Shown in pieces: positions 41,187 to 50,256 of a DNA stretch of 64,000 bases (the first letter of the stretch is position 1; each line of letters starts with the position of its first letter). The stretch lies in the NCBI RefSeq assembly GCF_018613875.1, contig NZ_JAGGPJ010000016.1:62001-126000 (forward strand), given 5' to 3'. The notes beneath the pieces are model-generated. The model was not told where the DNA came from and searched no databases. It was given only the letters and a program-made list of their open reading frames with translations. A program made the translations under genes and the position numbers. Origin of the DNA: Arthrobacter sp. ISL-28. Lineage in GTDB: Bacteria > Actinomycetota > Actinomycetes > Actinomycetales > Micrococcaceae.

Positions 41187-42656
41187 TCAGCCGACGCCGG
41201 CCGTGGCCCCGGCCAAATCGGCCCGGCCCGGCTCGGCGTCGGCAAGCTCGGCCTGGCCCAACGCTTGGGTACCGGCCGCTTCGGTTGCGCCTGCTGTTGC
41301 GGCGATGAGCGCGGCGGTCGCCTGGCCCATGCGGATGGCGCCGTCCACGTGCTGGTAGCCCTCGGCGGCAAGGTCGGAGGAGCACCAGTAGATGGGGCCT
41401 ACCGGCGCGTGCTGGTCCTTGCCGTAGCGGTGCAGTCCCCCGAGGTCGTAGCTGGAGGCGTAGGCGCCGCGGGTCCACTCCTCTGAGCCCCAGTCGGACT
41501 CGTAGTAGACCTCCGGTTCCAGCGCCTTCTCCCCCAGGAAGCCGGCGATGGATTCCAGGACGGCTCGCCTGCGGTCTTCAGCACTCAGCTCGAAGATGGC
41601 GTCAGCCTTTTCGTCCGAGACGAAGCCCACGAGGGTGCCCCGGGTGTCGCCGTAGTTGGTATTGTCGTAGACCTCCTGGACGAGGGAACCGGCGCCGAAC
41701 CCGGTGCCGGAGAGGCCGGCCTCGCGCCAGAACGGCGTGCTGTAGACGGCGTGGACCTTGACCACGAGGCCCAGCGACTGGTGCTGGTGCATCTGGTGCT
41801 GGCGGCGCGGAAGCGGCGGGGTGAAGGAGACACGCGAGTACAGGTTGGGCGGCACGGCCATGATCACGAAGCGTGCGTTCACGGTGGCCCGCTCGGAAAC
41901 AGCGGTGACGTGGTGACTGCCATCGGTCTTTTCCTGCCAGCTGATGGCCCGCACGGGGCTGTTAAGGACGACGTCGTCCCCCACTTCCGCTGCCTGCAGC
42001 AGGGATACCTGTTGCATCCCGCCGACAACCCGCTTGTCCAGGATGAAGTCCTCGTCGGTGAGGTGGGTGAAGGACCCGGCGGACGCGGCCATGAGCACTG
42101 CCTGGAGTGCGGAGAAGGCGTGGGCGGGCTTGGTGAGCATGCCGCCGGCAATGAAGAGGCCGATGTTGTTGCAGGCTTCCTCGTCCTGGGAGTGCTGGCG
42201 GAGCCAGTGGTGGAAGGAAATGGTATCCAGCTCGCGGGCCTTCGGATGGGCCCACGGTTCGGTGGGGCCGATCTCGGCGGCCAGCGCGTCGAGGAGTCCG
42301 ATGAGCTTGTCCATTTCCGCGCCGGTGCTGGCGCTGACAGGAAAGGAGTCACCCGTATAGCGGATGGGGGTGCCGTCTGAGCCGATGTAGACAGACTCGC
42401 CCTGCCGGTAACGGGAATAGGTCTTCAGCCCAAGTTCCTCGAGCAGGGCCAGCAAAACGGTCTGGTCCGGCGAGACCCACTGGCCGCCGATTTCCAGCAT
42501 GGCACCGTCAACAGTGTCGGTCCAGGTGCGCCCGCCCACACGGTCGCGGGCCTCCAGCACGGCGACGGTGAGGCCGGCTTTCTTCAGTTCGCGGGCAGCA
42601 GTGAGCCCGGAGGGGCCGGCGCCCACGATCACGACGTCGCGGTCAAGATTCAGCAT
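41187..42656 (-). CDS. puo: Putrescine oxidase (flavin monoamine oxidase)
   Basis: 489 aa. The FAD-binding start VVIVGAGPSGLTAARELKKA, then LEARDRVGGRTWTDTVDGA, is followed by IGGQWVSPDQT, SFHHWLRQHSQDEEACNNIG and LFIAGGMLTKPAHAFSALQA, a close match to Micrococcus rubens and Rhodococcus putrescine oxidases. It oxidises putrescine to 4-aminobutanal with release of ammonia and hydrogen peroxide. The C-terminal FAD segment is DGAIRMGQATAALI. The last about 30 residues are an alanine/glycine-rich tail. First gene of the operon with the APC permease; a perfect 21-bp operator lies 41 bp upstream. Confidence 0.9.
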   Translation of the reverse strand: MLNLDRDVVIVGAGPSGLTAARELKKAGLTVAVLEARDRVGGRTWTDTVDGAMLEIGGQWVSPDQTVLLALLEELGLKTYSRYRQGESVYIGSDGTPIRYTGDSFPVSASTGAEMDKLIGLLDALAAEIGPTEPWAHPKARELDTISFHHWLRQHSQDEEACNNIGLFIAGGMLTKPAHAFSALQAVLMAASAGSFTHLTDEDFILDKRVVGGMQQVSLLQAAEVGDDVVLNSPVRAISWQEKTDGSHHVTAVSERATVNARFVIMAVPPNLYSRVSFTPPLPRRQHQMHQHQSLGLVVKVHAVYSTPFWREAGLSGTGFGAGSLVQEVYDNTNYGDTRGTLVGFVSDEKADAIFELSAEDRRRAVLESIAGFLGEKALEPEVYYESDWGSEEWTRGAYASSYDLGGLHRYGKDQHAPVGPIYWCSSDLAAEGYQHVDGAIRMGQATAALIAATAGATEAAGTQALGQAELADAEPGRADLAGATAGVG

Positions 42657-42696
42657 GATGTCCTCTCTCTGTGGTCGCCCGAGTGATGCGAACCAC

Positions 42697-42717
42697 TAAA
42701 TGAATGCTATTCATTTA
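42697..42717. promoter_or_regulatory. Perfect TetR operator in the puo-tetR divergent gap
   Basis: TAAATGAAT-GCT-ATTCATTTA is a perfect inverted repeat with 9-bp arms. It lies 41 bp upstream of puo and 84 bp upstream of tetR and is unusually AT-rich for this genome. Confidence 0.85.
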
Positions 42718-42800
42718 TGAGAGACTATAGCCGCTCTTCGGAAGTACCGGAAGAGGCTGATGGAATACTGTGTGAGAAACCGCCTCACGAAAGGCCAGCA

Positions 42801-43529
42801 ATGCCGGCATCACCCGACGCCCCGGGAAGCGCATCCTTGGGAGGCACCGCCTTGGGAAGCACTCCCCGACGGGCGCCGAAAACCGAGAACGGGCGGCGTC
42901 GGGCGGGCCGCCCCGTGGGCGGGGTCCTGGACAAGGCCGGCATCACTGCCGGTGCGCTGCAGCTCATTGAAAAGAAGGGCTACGACGGCCTCACCATGGC
43001 CGCGCTGGCCCGCTTGCTGGATGTGGCGCCGTCGGCCCTGTATAACCATGTGAAATCCAAACGCGACGTGCTGCTCTTGGTGGAGGACCACCTTGCCGCC
43101 CTGGTGGACGTCTCGGCGTTCGGCATGGAGCCGTGGGAGGAGGCCGTGCGGAAGTGGGCGCGGAGCTACCGTGATGTGTTTTCGCGGCACACCCCGCTGA
43201 TTCCTGTCATTGCCGTGCTCCCGGTAACGGATGCCCCGCAAACACTGGCGATGTACGAGGCCGTGAGCGCGGGGTTCCGGAAGGCCGGCTTCCCGGAGGA
43301 GCGGATTGTCTCGTCCATCGTGGCACTGGAATCATTCATTTTCGGCTCGGCCTACGACGTCACCGCACCGCCGGACATCTTCGATCCCGGCTCCATGGCA
43401 GAAGCGACGCCGAGTTTCACCGCCGCCGTGCGCAGCCTGGCGGAGCAGGGCCATGAACGTCCGGCGGATGTCGCGTTCAGCCTTGGGCTCGAGGCGCTGA
43501 TTTCCGGACTCGGAGCGCTCCGGGGCTAG
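42801..43529 (+). CDS. TetR-family regulator of the putrescine operon
   Basis: 242 aa from the ATG at 42801 (GAAAGG upstream). After an about 35-residue flexible arginine-rich start, the TetR helix-turn-helix lies at about residues 45-90 (LQLIEKKGYDGLTMAALARL, then LDVAPSALYNHVKSKRDVLL). The ligand domain (WARSYRDVFSRHTPLIPVIA, then ALESFIFGSAYDV) resembles the TetR_C class. It is divergent from puo, with a perfect palindrome in the gap, so it is the probable repressor of puo, the permease and itself, with a polyamine or product as inducer. Confidence 0.88.
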   Translation: MPASPDAPGSASLGGTALGSTPRRAPKTENGRRRAGRPVGGVLDKAGITAGALQLIEKKGYDGLTMAALARLLDVAPSALYNHVKSKRDVLLLVEDHLAALVDVSAFGMEPWEEAVRKWARSYRDVFSRHTPLIPVIAVLPVTDAPQTLAMYEAVSAGFRKAGFPEERIVSSIVALESFIFGSAYDVTAPPDIFDPGSMAEATPSFTAAVRSLAEQGHERPADVAFSLGLEALISGLGALRG

Positions 43530-43554
43530 GGCCGTTCAGGTGTACAGCCGCCGT

Positions 43555-43935
43555 TCAGGAGTACAGTCCTGCAAGGAGTTCAATGACTTCCTTGCGTGCG
43601 GCGGGCGGGTCGGACTTGGACCACGCAGCGTAGACGGGGTGGCAACGATTCCAACCCTGATGAACTACGTTGGCCATGATCCGGTCCCCTGGTACGGCGG
43701 CCCGGATGTAAGTCCGGGGCTCCGGGTTGGTGTAGACCCAGGTTTTGCCCGAGGCTGGGGCATTTCCTTGAACCAGGGCTCCGCAACCGCCCGCTCCCTG
43801 GTCGCCGGGGACAAGTTCAGCGGCGGAACGCACGCACGCGCCAACTCCTCGAGCAACGCGTCGGTCCCGGAATGGTCGTCACGGGCATCTTGTCCTGCCC
43901 CAGCCAGGGCATCGAAGGCCCGCAGTGGAGGGGAT
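43555..43935 (-). pseudogene. Decayed gene of unknown family with an apparent frameshift
   Basis: Two protein-like frames join here: RAFDALAGAGQDARDDHSGT then DALLEELARACVPPLNL in one, and GCGALVQGNAPASGKTWVYT then YIRAAVPGDRIMANVVHQGW ending LLAGLYS in another, with the switch near 43810. No ribosome site or start is evident. The upstream part overlaps the tail of the adenylation-acyltransferase gene. I do not recognise the family. A true short gene at 43555-43833 starting with GTG is the alternative. Confidence 0.35.
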
Positions 43936-46555
43936 TTTGGTCAGGCCATGCTGGACTGCAACATTCTGAAACACACCCAGCTCCATAACGGTCATTTTTG
44001 GAGTGTGGAGGCCGGTTCTGTGAACGGCTGTCCGGTGAGCGGAGCAACGACTTGATGTATCGTCCGGCCTTTTTGCTTGCTGCTGTGGCGGGCAGGCATC
44101 GGCACAGGCTCCAGTAAGCGATCCCGAGCACGAGGGAACCCTCCACAGCCAGGAACGGATTGATCGGAAGCAGTACGGGGTAGACCAGCCAGTGGGTGAG
44201 GTAGATGTACAGTGAAGCTGCGGCCAGCCAGCCGGTTACCCGGCGCAGCGCCGCGGGAACCGGCAGTGCCGGCACCCACACAAGAAGCAGGATGCCGCCG
44301 GCCACGACCGCCTCCCGCATCGTGTTGTGGAAGAAACCCGGCACGATCAGCAACGTGATGATTGAGACCGTCCAGCGCTGGAGGCCCGTGCGGGCGCGGG
44401 CGAGTGCCCAACCCAACGCGAAGAGCCAAAACACCGGCGCAGGCTTGGGCAGACCGGGGTCCACAATGTCGTAGCGGCTCAGCAGGGCGATGGCAACCAG
44501 GCCAAGGGCGAAGCAGAAGGGTGCACGTCGTTCACAGCGCTCGGCCCAAGGCACGGCCATGAGCGCTGTCACGGCCAGGAGGACGTACACGAGCATTTCC
44601 ACGAACCAGAAGTGCCACTGGGTCGTCAGCTCCTCAGGCCCCAGCATGGCGTTGAGCAGGAAGATGTTGGCGATGGTGTAGTGGTCTGTGAGCAGGTAGG
44701 CGATCGCGATGAACGCCATGGAGGGCACTGCTATGCGTGCCACACCGCGGAGCTGGCGGCGCAGCCGTGGGGCTCTCTTGTCGGCAAGCTGGAACCGCGC
44801 GAAGTTGTAGCCCGCAACTACGAAGAGCAGGTGGGCGACTTGGAAGGTGATGAGTTCGACGTGCGTGGCCACAATGCACACAATGGCGGCCGCCCGGAGC
44901 ACAATGGAAGTCTCCAGGAATGACACGAGGCGAAGCCGCTTGGGCCGCCGGCGCCGTTCCAGCTCCTTCACGGGTATGAGGTGCCAATCTGGTGGCAGCT
45001 GTCCCAGGGCCTGTTCCAGCCGCACGGAGACCCCCACATAGGACAGGGAATCGCCGTCCAGGGATACAAACGTGTCGTTGTCGCCGACATGGGAACATTC
45101 CAGGACCTCTGCGAAGATGCGCCGGATGTCGGCCGGGCCCTCCGTTGCAGGCGCGTCGGAGACCGCGGGAGCAGCGGCGGAATGAGACACGGCAAGCCTG
45201 AGGACCGCAGGGTAGTCCAGCTTGCCGGTGGCCAGGCGCGGGAGGGACTCGACAGCATGCACCGCGACGGCGGCGCGGGGCAACCCGACGGTGCCGGACA
45301 GGACCTTGGCGAGCATTCCGGCGTCGTGGTCGCCCTCGACGGCAACCACAAGGCCGTCATCGGAACCGGCGGCGGCCGCAGTGATCCCCATGTCGGCGAA
45401 GATCCGCTCTACCTGTCCGAGGTCCACGCGCAGGCCTACGATTTTTACGAACCGGCTGCGGCGTCCGACGACCTCGTACAGTCCGTTCGGGTGCCGGCGG
45501 GCGAGGTCACCAGTACGCAGTTCGTGGACTTCCCGGCCCAGCGCGAGGTCCTCCGGGCGCTCAGCATAGCCGAGCATAACGTTGGGGCCACTGTAGACCA
45601 GCTCCCCGTCAGTCAGGTCCTCCACAGGGTCTATACGGAAGGTCCCGCCCGGCACCGGCAGGCCGATGGTTTCAGGGTGGTCGGCGGCCAGATCCGGTGG
45701 CAGGTAGGCCATGCGTGCCGTTGCCTCCGTTGCCCCATACATGACGAACAGATCCCAGCCTCGGCGCTGCCCGGTCTCCGCCCAGCAACGGACTTTCTCC
45801 GGCGCCAGCCTCCCGCCCGCCTGGGTGACGTAGCGCAGGTGCGGCAGATCCGTCTCCACGAAACCCACCCGTTCCAGGAGGTCGAAGGTGTAGGGAACGG
45901 CAGCGAAGGAGGTCGCCTCCCGTTCCCGGAACAGATCCCAGAAACAGGGGTCCACCACCGAAAGGTCGGTGAGTACCAGCCCTGCCCCGCGGATCAGGTG
46001 GCTGTTCACCACCGACAGGCCGTAGCAATAGTGGAGGGGCAGCGTGGTGGCAGCGCGGTCGTCGGGTCCGATGTGCAGGTACTCGGCAATGGCCTCGGCG
46101 TTGGCGGTCAGGTTTGTGTGCGAGAGCCGCACCAGTTTCGGGGAGCCGGTCGAACCCGAGGTGCTCAAAAGCAGCGCCAGCTCGGGATGCAGCTTATGCC
46201 GGGACCCGGTACGCCGCTCCTCAAGCAGGGGCCCGCCGTCGCCGGGGCGCAGCAGCACGTCCGGATCGTAGGCGCCCACCAGGGACGCCAGGGCCTCGGG
46301 CTTGTCCGCCGGAGCCAGCAATAGCACATGGCCCGCAGAAAGGGCCGCGAGATAACCGACGAGCGAGTCCACGTCGTTGCGCGCCGCCAGCACCACCAGC
46401 CGGCGCCCGGTCCCCAGGCGGGCGGCAAGGTCGTCGACGCGCAAGGCAAGCTCCCGGTACGTCAGGACTCCATCTGAGGTGAGTACTGCTGGGCGGTCGC
46501 CGTAGCGGGCGAGTTCGGCGAAGGCGACCCGGGCGAGATCGGGCTGCGCTGTCAA
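43817..46555 (-). CDS. Adenylation-carrier-membrane acyltransferase fusion protein
   Basis: 912 aa from a TTG at 46553-46555; no better in-frame start exists upstream. Residues about 1-450 are an AMP-binding domain (LLLSTSGSTGSPKLVRLSHT, YGATEATAR, GDLARRHPNGLYEVVGRRSR, LPRLATGKLDY). A carrier domain follows with the phosphopantetheine serine in DTFVSLDGDSLSYV near residue 498. Residues about 540-830 are a multi-helix acyltransferase-3-type membrane domain (SIVLRAAAIVCIVATHVELI, LLFVVAGYNFARF). It should activate an acid, load it on the carrier and transfer it at the membrane. The last about 70 residues (serine/proline/cysteine rich) do not look like the family and overlap a decayed gene, so the natural end may have been lost. 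Confidence 0.8.
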   Translation of the reverse strand: MTAQPDLARVAFAELARYGDRPAVLTSDGVLTYRELALRVDDLAARLGTGRRLVVLAARNDVDSLVGYLAALSAGHVLLLAPADKPEALASLVGAYDPDVLLRPGDGGPLLEERRTGSRHKLHPELALLLSTSGSTGSPKLVRLSHTNLTANAEAIAEYLHIGPDDRAATTLPLHYCYGLSVVNSHLIRGAGLVLTDLSVVDPCFWDLFREREATSFAAVPYTFDLLERVGFVETDLPHLRYVTQAGGRLAPEKVRCWAETGQRRGWDLFVMYGATEATARMAYLPPDLAADHPETIGLPVPGGTFRIDPVEDLTDGELVYSGPNVMLGYAERPEDLALGREVHELRTGDLARRHPNGLYEVVGRRSRFVKIVGLRVDLGQVERIFADMGITAAAAGSDDGLVVAVEGDHDAGMLAKVLSGTVGLPRAAVAVHAVESLPRLATGKLDYPAVLRLAVSHSAAAPAVSDAPATEGPADIRRIFAEVLECSHVGDNDTFVSLDGDSLSYVGVSVRLEQALGQLPPDWHLIPVKELERRRRPKRLRLVSFLETSIVLRAAAIVCIVATHVELITFQVAHLLFVVAGYNFARFQLADKRAPRLRRQLRGVARIAVPSMAFIAIAYLLTDHYTIANIFLLNAMLGPEELTTQWHFWFVEMLVYVLLAVTALMAVPWAERCERRAPFCFALGLVAIALLSRYDIVDPGLPKPAPVFWLFALGWALARARTGLQRWTVSIITLLIVPGFFHNTMREAVVAGGILLLVWVPALPVPAALRRVTGWLAAASLYIYLTHWLVYPVLLPINPFLAVEGSLVLGIAYWSLCRCLPATAASKKAGRYIKSLLRSPDSRSQNRPPHSKNDRYGAGCVSECCSPAWPDQNPLHCGPSMPWLGQDKMPVTTIPGPTRCSRSWRVRAFRR

Positions 46556-46845
46556 CGCGTCACCCGGGCGGTGTTTGTGGGCATGGGAACTGGCCTAACT
46601 TTTACTGACAGGGCTGGCGCTCTGCTTGATCGGAACGGGCAAAGGTTGCTGCAAGGAGCTGCCCGGGGGTGGAGACGTAACCGCATGGTCGCCCAGCAGC
46701 AGTGTGGGCGTGGTGCCCGCCGTCAAGGAACCGGAGTCGGTAGCTGCTTCCGCTGAATCCCTGTGGTGGCAGGGATCTGCGCAGATGGCATCGGAGCTCG
46801 CAAGTGGCAAAGTCGTGACCTGCCACCGTTCCCTTCCGGCGCCGC

Positions 46846-47454
46846 TCAAGCACCGGCCCAGCGACGCAGCGTGCTGTTGAAGAGGCCGACGAGCACAGCT
46901 GTCCACCAGCAGGCCTGGGAAACAGTGAGTGCAACCATGAGCCGAAGACGCAGTCTGCGTGTCAGCTCGGTGAAGCGCGTGCGGGGCGGGAGCGCAAGCA
47001 GCCGGTGCATGGCCGGTGCGATGCTGAGGCCGTTCAGCATCAGTATCAGGACGGAAGCGAGTTTGACCACAGTGACCAGGCTGGTCAGATCGGGATCGAT
47101 CAGTGCACCGGAAACCAGCAGCAGGGCCAGGCCGCCCCAGATCAGCGGCTTAGCAGCGGCCTCAAGCTTCCCGGACGCGTGCATCTCCACCTTGCCCAGC
47201 AGCCACAGCAATCCCAGCCAGTCGACCACGAGGATGGTGCCAAAGGACAGCACCAGAGCCAGGATATGAACGGCAAGCCCGATCCGGTGGAGTTCAGGCC
47301 CGCAGTCCACATAATGCCCCACGAGCACCGAAGCCAGCCATCCCGCCGTGCACAGTATCCCGAGCAAGGCCAGCCGTTGCCTCTGGCGGGGCGTCATCGA
47401 GGCAGGCGGGCAGGCCGACTCTGCCTGTGGCCGGGCCGGTGCCACGCCCATCAT
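46846..47454 (-). CDS. Small integral membrane protein, possibly copper/iron related
   Basis: 202 aa with four to five hydrophobic segments: LALLGILCTAGWLASVLVGH, IGLAVHILALVLSFGTILVV, LIWGGLALLLVSGALI, VKLASVLILMLNGLSI and LMVALTVSQACWWTAVLVGL. Histidines lie at helix ends, a layout seen in CopD/DUF2269-like proteins, but no named family is certain. The start may be as late as the ATG at 47397. It follows the iron-regulated lipoprotein by 189 bp on the same strand, so it may belong to the same transcript. Confidence 0.6.
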   Translation of the reverse strand: MMGVAPARPQAESACPPASMTPRQRQRLALLGILCTAGWLASVLVGHYVDCGPELHRIGLAVHILALVLSFGTILVVDWLGLLWLLGKVEMHASGKLEAAAKPLIWGGLALLLVSGALIDPDLTSLVTVVKLASVLILMLNGLSIAPAMHRLLALPPRTRFTELTRRLRLRLMVALTVSQACWWTAVLVGLFNSTLRRWAGA

Positions 47455-47643
47455 CGCGGGGACCTGTCAGCTTCATGCTGCCCCAGCGGGATGACTGGTG
47501 ATGCGAAGGCGGCACGGCAGCGGCTGTTCACCGACCCGGGCGGTGTGGCACAAGTGCAAATGGCCGCTGGCATGCGGCGCTGAGCACTGAAGCGCGAAGA
47601 TGGCGTGGAAGGAGTCATCATGATCCTCGAGGAAGTTAGGCCT

Positions 47644-48210
47644 TTATTCCTTGGTCAGCTCGACGTCTTTGAACTCGACCGTCGTGCCTTTAGCCAGGGC
47701 GGGTGTTTCGGACTCCTCGCCGTGGCGATTGAACGCCGGGACACCGAGGGTGGCGCGCAGAGTGTAGGTCCCGGCCTCGGGCACCGAGAAGTTGTTGGCG
47801 TAGTGGTAGAAGGTCGAGTAGTAGAAGTTCAGCTCCAGCTCTTGCACGACCTTGTCCTGAGCGTCGAGCACCTCGAGCGTGATCGGCACGTTAGGGACAA
47901 TCCGGCCGGTCGAGGTCTCGGTCGGAATGATCTCGATGTGATGGGTTTCGCCCGCCTTCGGCGCACGGAAATGGGCGCCGTGCTTGTCGAACCATGGTTC
48001 GGCGGCCTCAGTGATCAGGTTGACGGTCCATTCCCCGGACTCGACTGTTTTGCCCTTTTCTGCAATCTCATCGGCAAGCACTTCGTACTGTTTCTGAACG
48101 CCGGCCGGAACGGCAAACGCATCATCCTTTGCGGTGGCCTGACCGCCACATCCGGTGAGTGCAGCGAGGGCAAGAGGTGCGGCCAGGAAGGCCAGGGTGG
48201 CACGGAGCAT
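47644..48210 (-). CDS. Iron-transport lipoprotein, Tp34/P19 family
   Basis: 188 aa. The signal peptide ends in the lipobox ALTGCGG. The mature part has the Tp34 features: THHIEIIPTETSTGRIVPNV, QELELNFYYSTFYHYANNFS, AGTYTLRATLGVPAFNRHGE, with histidine/methionine-poor but histidine-rich metal-binding positions. P19-type proteins bind copper/iron and support ferrous iron uptake at the cell surface. A DtxR/IdeR-type box lies about 230 bp upstream, supporting iron repression. No Ftr1-type permease is adjacent; the next gene in this direction is a different membrane protein. Confidence 0.8.
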   Translation of the reverse strand: MLRATLAFLAAPLALAALTGCGGQATAKDDAFAVPAGVQKQYEVLADEIAEKGKTVESGEWTVNLITEAAEPWFDKHGAHFRAPKAGETHHIEIIPTETSTGRIVPNVPITLEVLDAQDKVVQELELNFYYSTFYHYANNFSVPEAGTYTLRATLGVPAFNRHGEESETPALAKGTTVEFKDVELTKE

Positions 48211-48438
48211 CGTAAATCCTTAGTTAGCGGTGTTGGGGAGAGGAACTGCAGTGTTGCGGACAGCCTAAGAGATGGGTGCGACTGCGCTGTCGCGTCCAAA
48301 GGCGCCGCCGCCCCGGTACGAACTGTCACCGGGCCGGTCACTTTTGAGGGGCCCGGCCACGGGACGTTGACCGTTATGGGTCTCCCGGAGGCCCGTAAAG
48401 GTCGCGGTCATGCAGCAGTGCACCTCGACTCGGAGAGC

Positions 48439-48457
48439 CAAGGTTAGGCTCACCTAA
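48439..48457 (-). promoter_or_regulatory. DtxR/IdeR iron box
   Basis: CAAGGTTAGGCTCACCTAA closely matches the 19-bp TTAGGTTAGSCTAACCTAA consensus bound by ferrous-iron-loaded DtxR/IdeR. It is upstream of the Tp34/P19 lipoprotein gene. Confidence 0.85.
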
Positions 48458-48610
48458 ATGGGAAGATTACCCAGAAACGCGAATTATGCAAACTTTCCAT
48501 GCGCTAATTACCCGCACGTTACGCCCAAGCCGCCCTGCCCACCCGAGTTCGGCATTCCGAAGGGGGCGTCTGGGGAGCTTAAATCTTTGACCATATGTCA
48601 GTACATAGTC

Positions 48611-48640
48611 TTGACGATCGCTATTAGAGCGCTCTAATCT
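48611..48640 (+). promoter_or_regulatory. Promoter with an embedded perfect LacI-type palindrome
   Basis: TTGACG at 48611-48616 and TAATCT at 48635-48640 form a promoter with an 18-bp spacer. The perfect 16-bp palindrome ATTAGAGCGCTCTAAT (48623-48638) covers the spacer and -10, as expected for a repressor site. The LacI gene at 50257 is the likely partner. Confidence 0.75.
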
Positions 48641-48725
48641 GGTCTGTACGTGACCTGCACCACCAATTCCCCTGTCCCTTTCCGATGGCCCCAGCAGTTT
48701 GGCCGACCGAACCAAGGATTCAACA

Positions 48726-50180
48726 ATGTCGTTGCAAGCAGCACGCCAGCCCGCATCGGGCTCCAAACACCGCGGCTATCTCGCCCGTCTTACCGTCATC
48801 TCCACACTCGGCGGACTTTTGTTCGGCTACGACACCGGGGTAATCTCCGGTGCCCTGCTCTATATGCAGGACTCGCTGAACATGAGCCCCGTTGAGGAAG
48901 CGACAGTGGTCAGCGCCCTTCTGTTCCCCGGCGCCGCCGTCGGCGCTCTGAGCGGAGGACGGCTCGCCGATACACTCGGACGCCGCGGCACTCTCCTTGT
49001 CTGCGCGCTGCTCTTCCTGGTTGGCGCCCTCGGCTGCGCCATCGCGCCCAATGTCGGCTTTATGGTCGTCGCCCGCGTGGTCCTCGGCCTGGGCGTGGGC
49101 GCCGCCGCAGTGACCTGCCCCCTGTACCTGGCGGAAATGGCGCCGGCGCACCTTCGCGGCCGCATGGTCACGATCAACGAGCTGATGATCGTCACAGGAC
49201 AGATGCTCGCCTTTGCCATCAACGCGCTGCTCGACACCCTCATTCACGATACGAACGTGTGGCGCATCATGCTGGGCGTGGCCTCCGTCCCCGCCATAGC
49301 CCTCCTGATCGGCATGCTCGCGCTGCCAGAATCCCCACGCTGGTTCGCGATCCGCGACCGCTTTGCAGATAGCCGCCGCATCCTGGACTTCAGCCGCAGC
49401 CCGGAAGAAGCCGACTTTGAGTACGAGGAAATCGTGGCATCGGCCAAGACCGCCCGAGAGGAACGCTCCCATGCGTGGAGGGACCTGAAAAACAACCCCT
49501 GGATGCGCAAGCTGCTCTGGATAGGCATCGGACTCGCCGTGGTCCAGCAGGCAACCGGCATCAACACCGTCAACTACTACGCGCCCAGCATCCTCGAACG
49601 CAGCGGGCTCGGCGTGAGCGCATCCCTCGTGGCCACCATTGCCGTGGGTGTGACCTCCGTGCTCATGACCGTCGTGGGCATCTGGCTGCTTGGTTTCATC
49701 GGACGCCGCCGGATGCTCATGATCGGCTTCTCCGGAGTCGTCGCCTCCCAGGCGCTCCTCGCCGTCGTCTTCATGCTTCCCCAGTCGGACGCGGTCAGTT
49801 ACACGATCCTGGCCGCGATGATGCTCTTTGTCGCCTTCGTGCAGTGCTTCATCGGGACCTGCGTCTGGCTGCTCCTTTCGGAGATCTTCCCGATGGCCAT
49901 CCGTGGCTTCGCCATGGGCATCGCAGTCTTCGCCCTGTGGACCGTGAACGCGGCAATCTCCTTCCTGTTCCCGATCCTCGTTGTCTCGTTGGGGTCGACC
50001 GGAACCTTCGCCGTGTTTGTGCTGGTCAACATCGCCTCCCTGGCCTTCGTCGCAAAGTTTGTGCCGGAGACGAAGGGGCAGTCGCTGGAGGAACTTGAGG
50101 TGCACTTCCGTACCGGCGCCCTGCCCATCATCGTGCCCCGGCCGGCCGCGGGCGAGACGGTGGAGCCCGCCCGCCAGTAG
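48726..50180 (+). CDS. Sugar-porter MFS transporter (sugar:H+ symporter)
   Basis: 484 aa from the ATG at 48726 (AAGGAT upstream). Sugar-porter signatures are present: LFGYDTGVISGALLYM in helix 1, GGRLADTLGRR loop, PLYLAEMAPAHLRGRMVTIN, PESPRWF, QQATGINTVNYYAPSIL in helix 7 and PETKGQSLEELE at the end. It imports a monosaccharide or inositol with a proton. Its promoter holds a perfect LacI-type palindrome, and a LacI gene follows 76 bp downstream. No catabolic gene accompanies it, so the sugar is unknown. Confidence 0.92.
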   Translation: MSLQAARQPASGSKHRGYLARLTVISTLGGLLFGYDTGVISGALLYMQDSLNMSPVEEATVVSALLFPGAAVGALSGGRLADTLGRRGTLLVCALLFLVGALGCAIAPNVGFMVVARVVLGLGVGAAAVTCPLYLAEMAPAHLRGRMVTINELMIVTGQMLAFAINALLDTLIHDTNVWRIMLGVASVPAIALLIGMLALPESPRWFAIRDRFADSRRILDFSRSPEEADFEYEEIVASAKTAREERSHAWRDLKNNPWMRKLLWIGIGLAVVQQATGINTVNYYAPSILERSGLGVSASLVATIAVGVTSVLMTVVGIWLLGFIGRRRMLMIGFSGVVASQALLAVVFMLPQSDAVSYTILAAMMLFVAFVQCFIGTCVWLLLSEIFPMAIRGFAMGIAVFALWTVNAAISFLFPILVVSLGSTGTFAVFVLVNIASLAFVAKFVPETKGQSLEELEVHFRTGALPIIVPRPAAGETVEPARQ

Positions 50181-50256
50181 CCGGGCCTGCTTCACGTACC
50201 GCGGAAGGGACGACGGCGGAAGGCCGCCCCTTCCGCGATACGCTTGCCCGCAGGTA

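Larger units (their letters stand above)
48211..48725. other. Divergent control region between the iron lipoprotein and the sugar MFS gene
   Basis: About 515 bp. The left part (48211-48438) is a long leader or unexplained stretch; a 62-codon leftward frame at 48265-48453 has no ribosome site. Then come the iron box at 48439-48457 and the MFS promoter with its palindrome at 48611-48640. Confidence 0.5.

Noticed and set aside
43540-44055. Rightward 171-codon frame after tetR
   Set aside because: No ribosome site; it is antisense to the adenylation gene tail and the decayed frame, and the translation has no family features.
46595-46906. Leftward 103-codon frame between the adenylation gene and the membrane protein
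   Set aside because: It overlaps the end of the membrane-protein gene, has no ribosome site and no family features; low-complexity serine/proline text.
48265-48453. Leftward 62-codon frame overlapping the iron box
   Set aside because: Starts with GTG inside the DtxR box, no ribosome site, no recognisable family; kept only as a possibility in the finding on the long leader.
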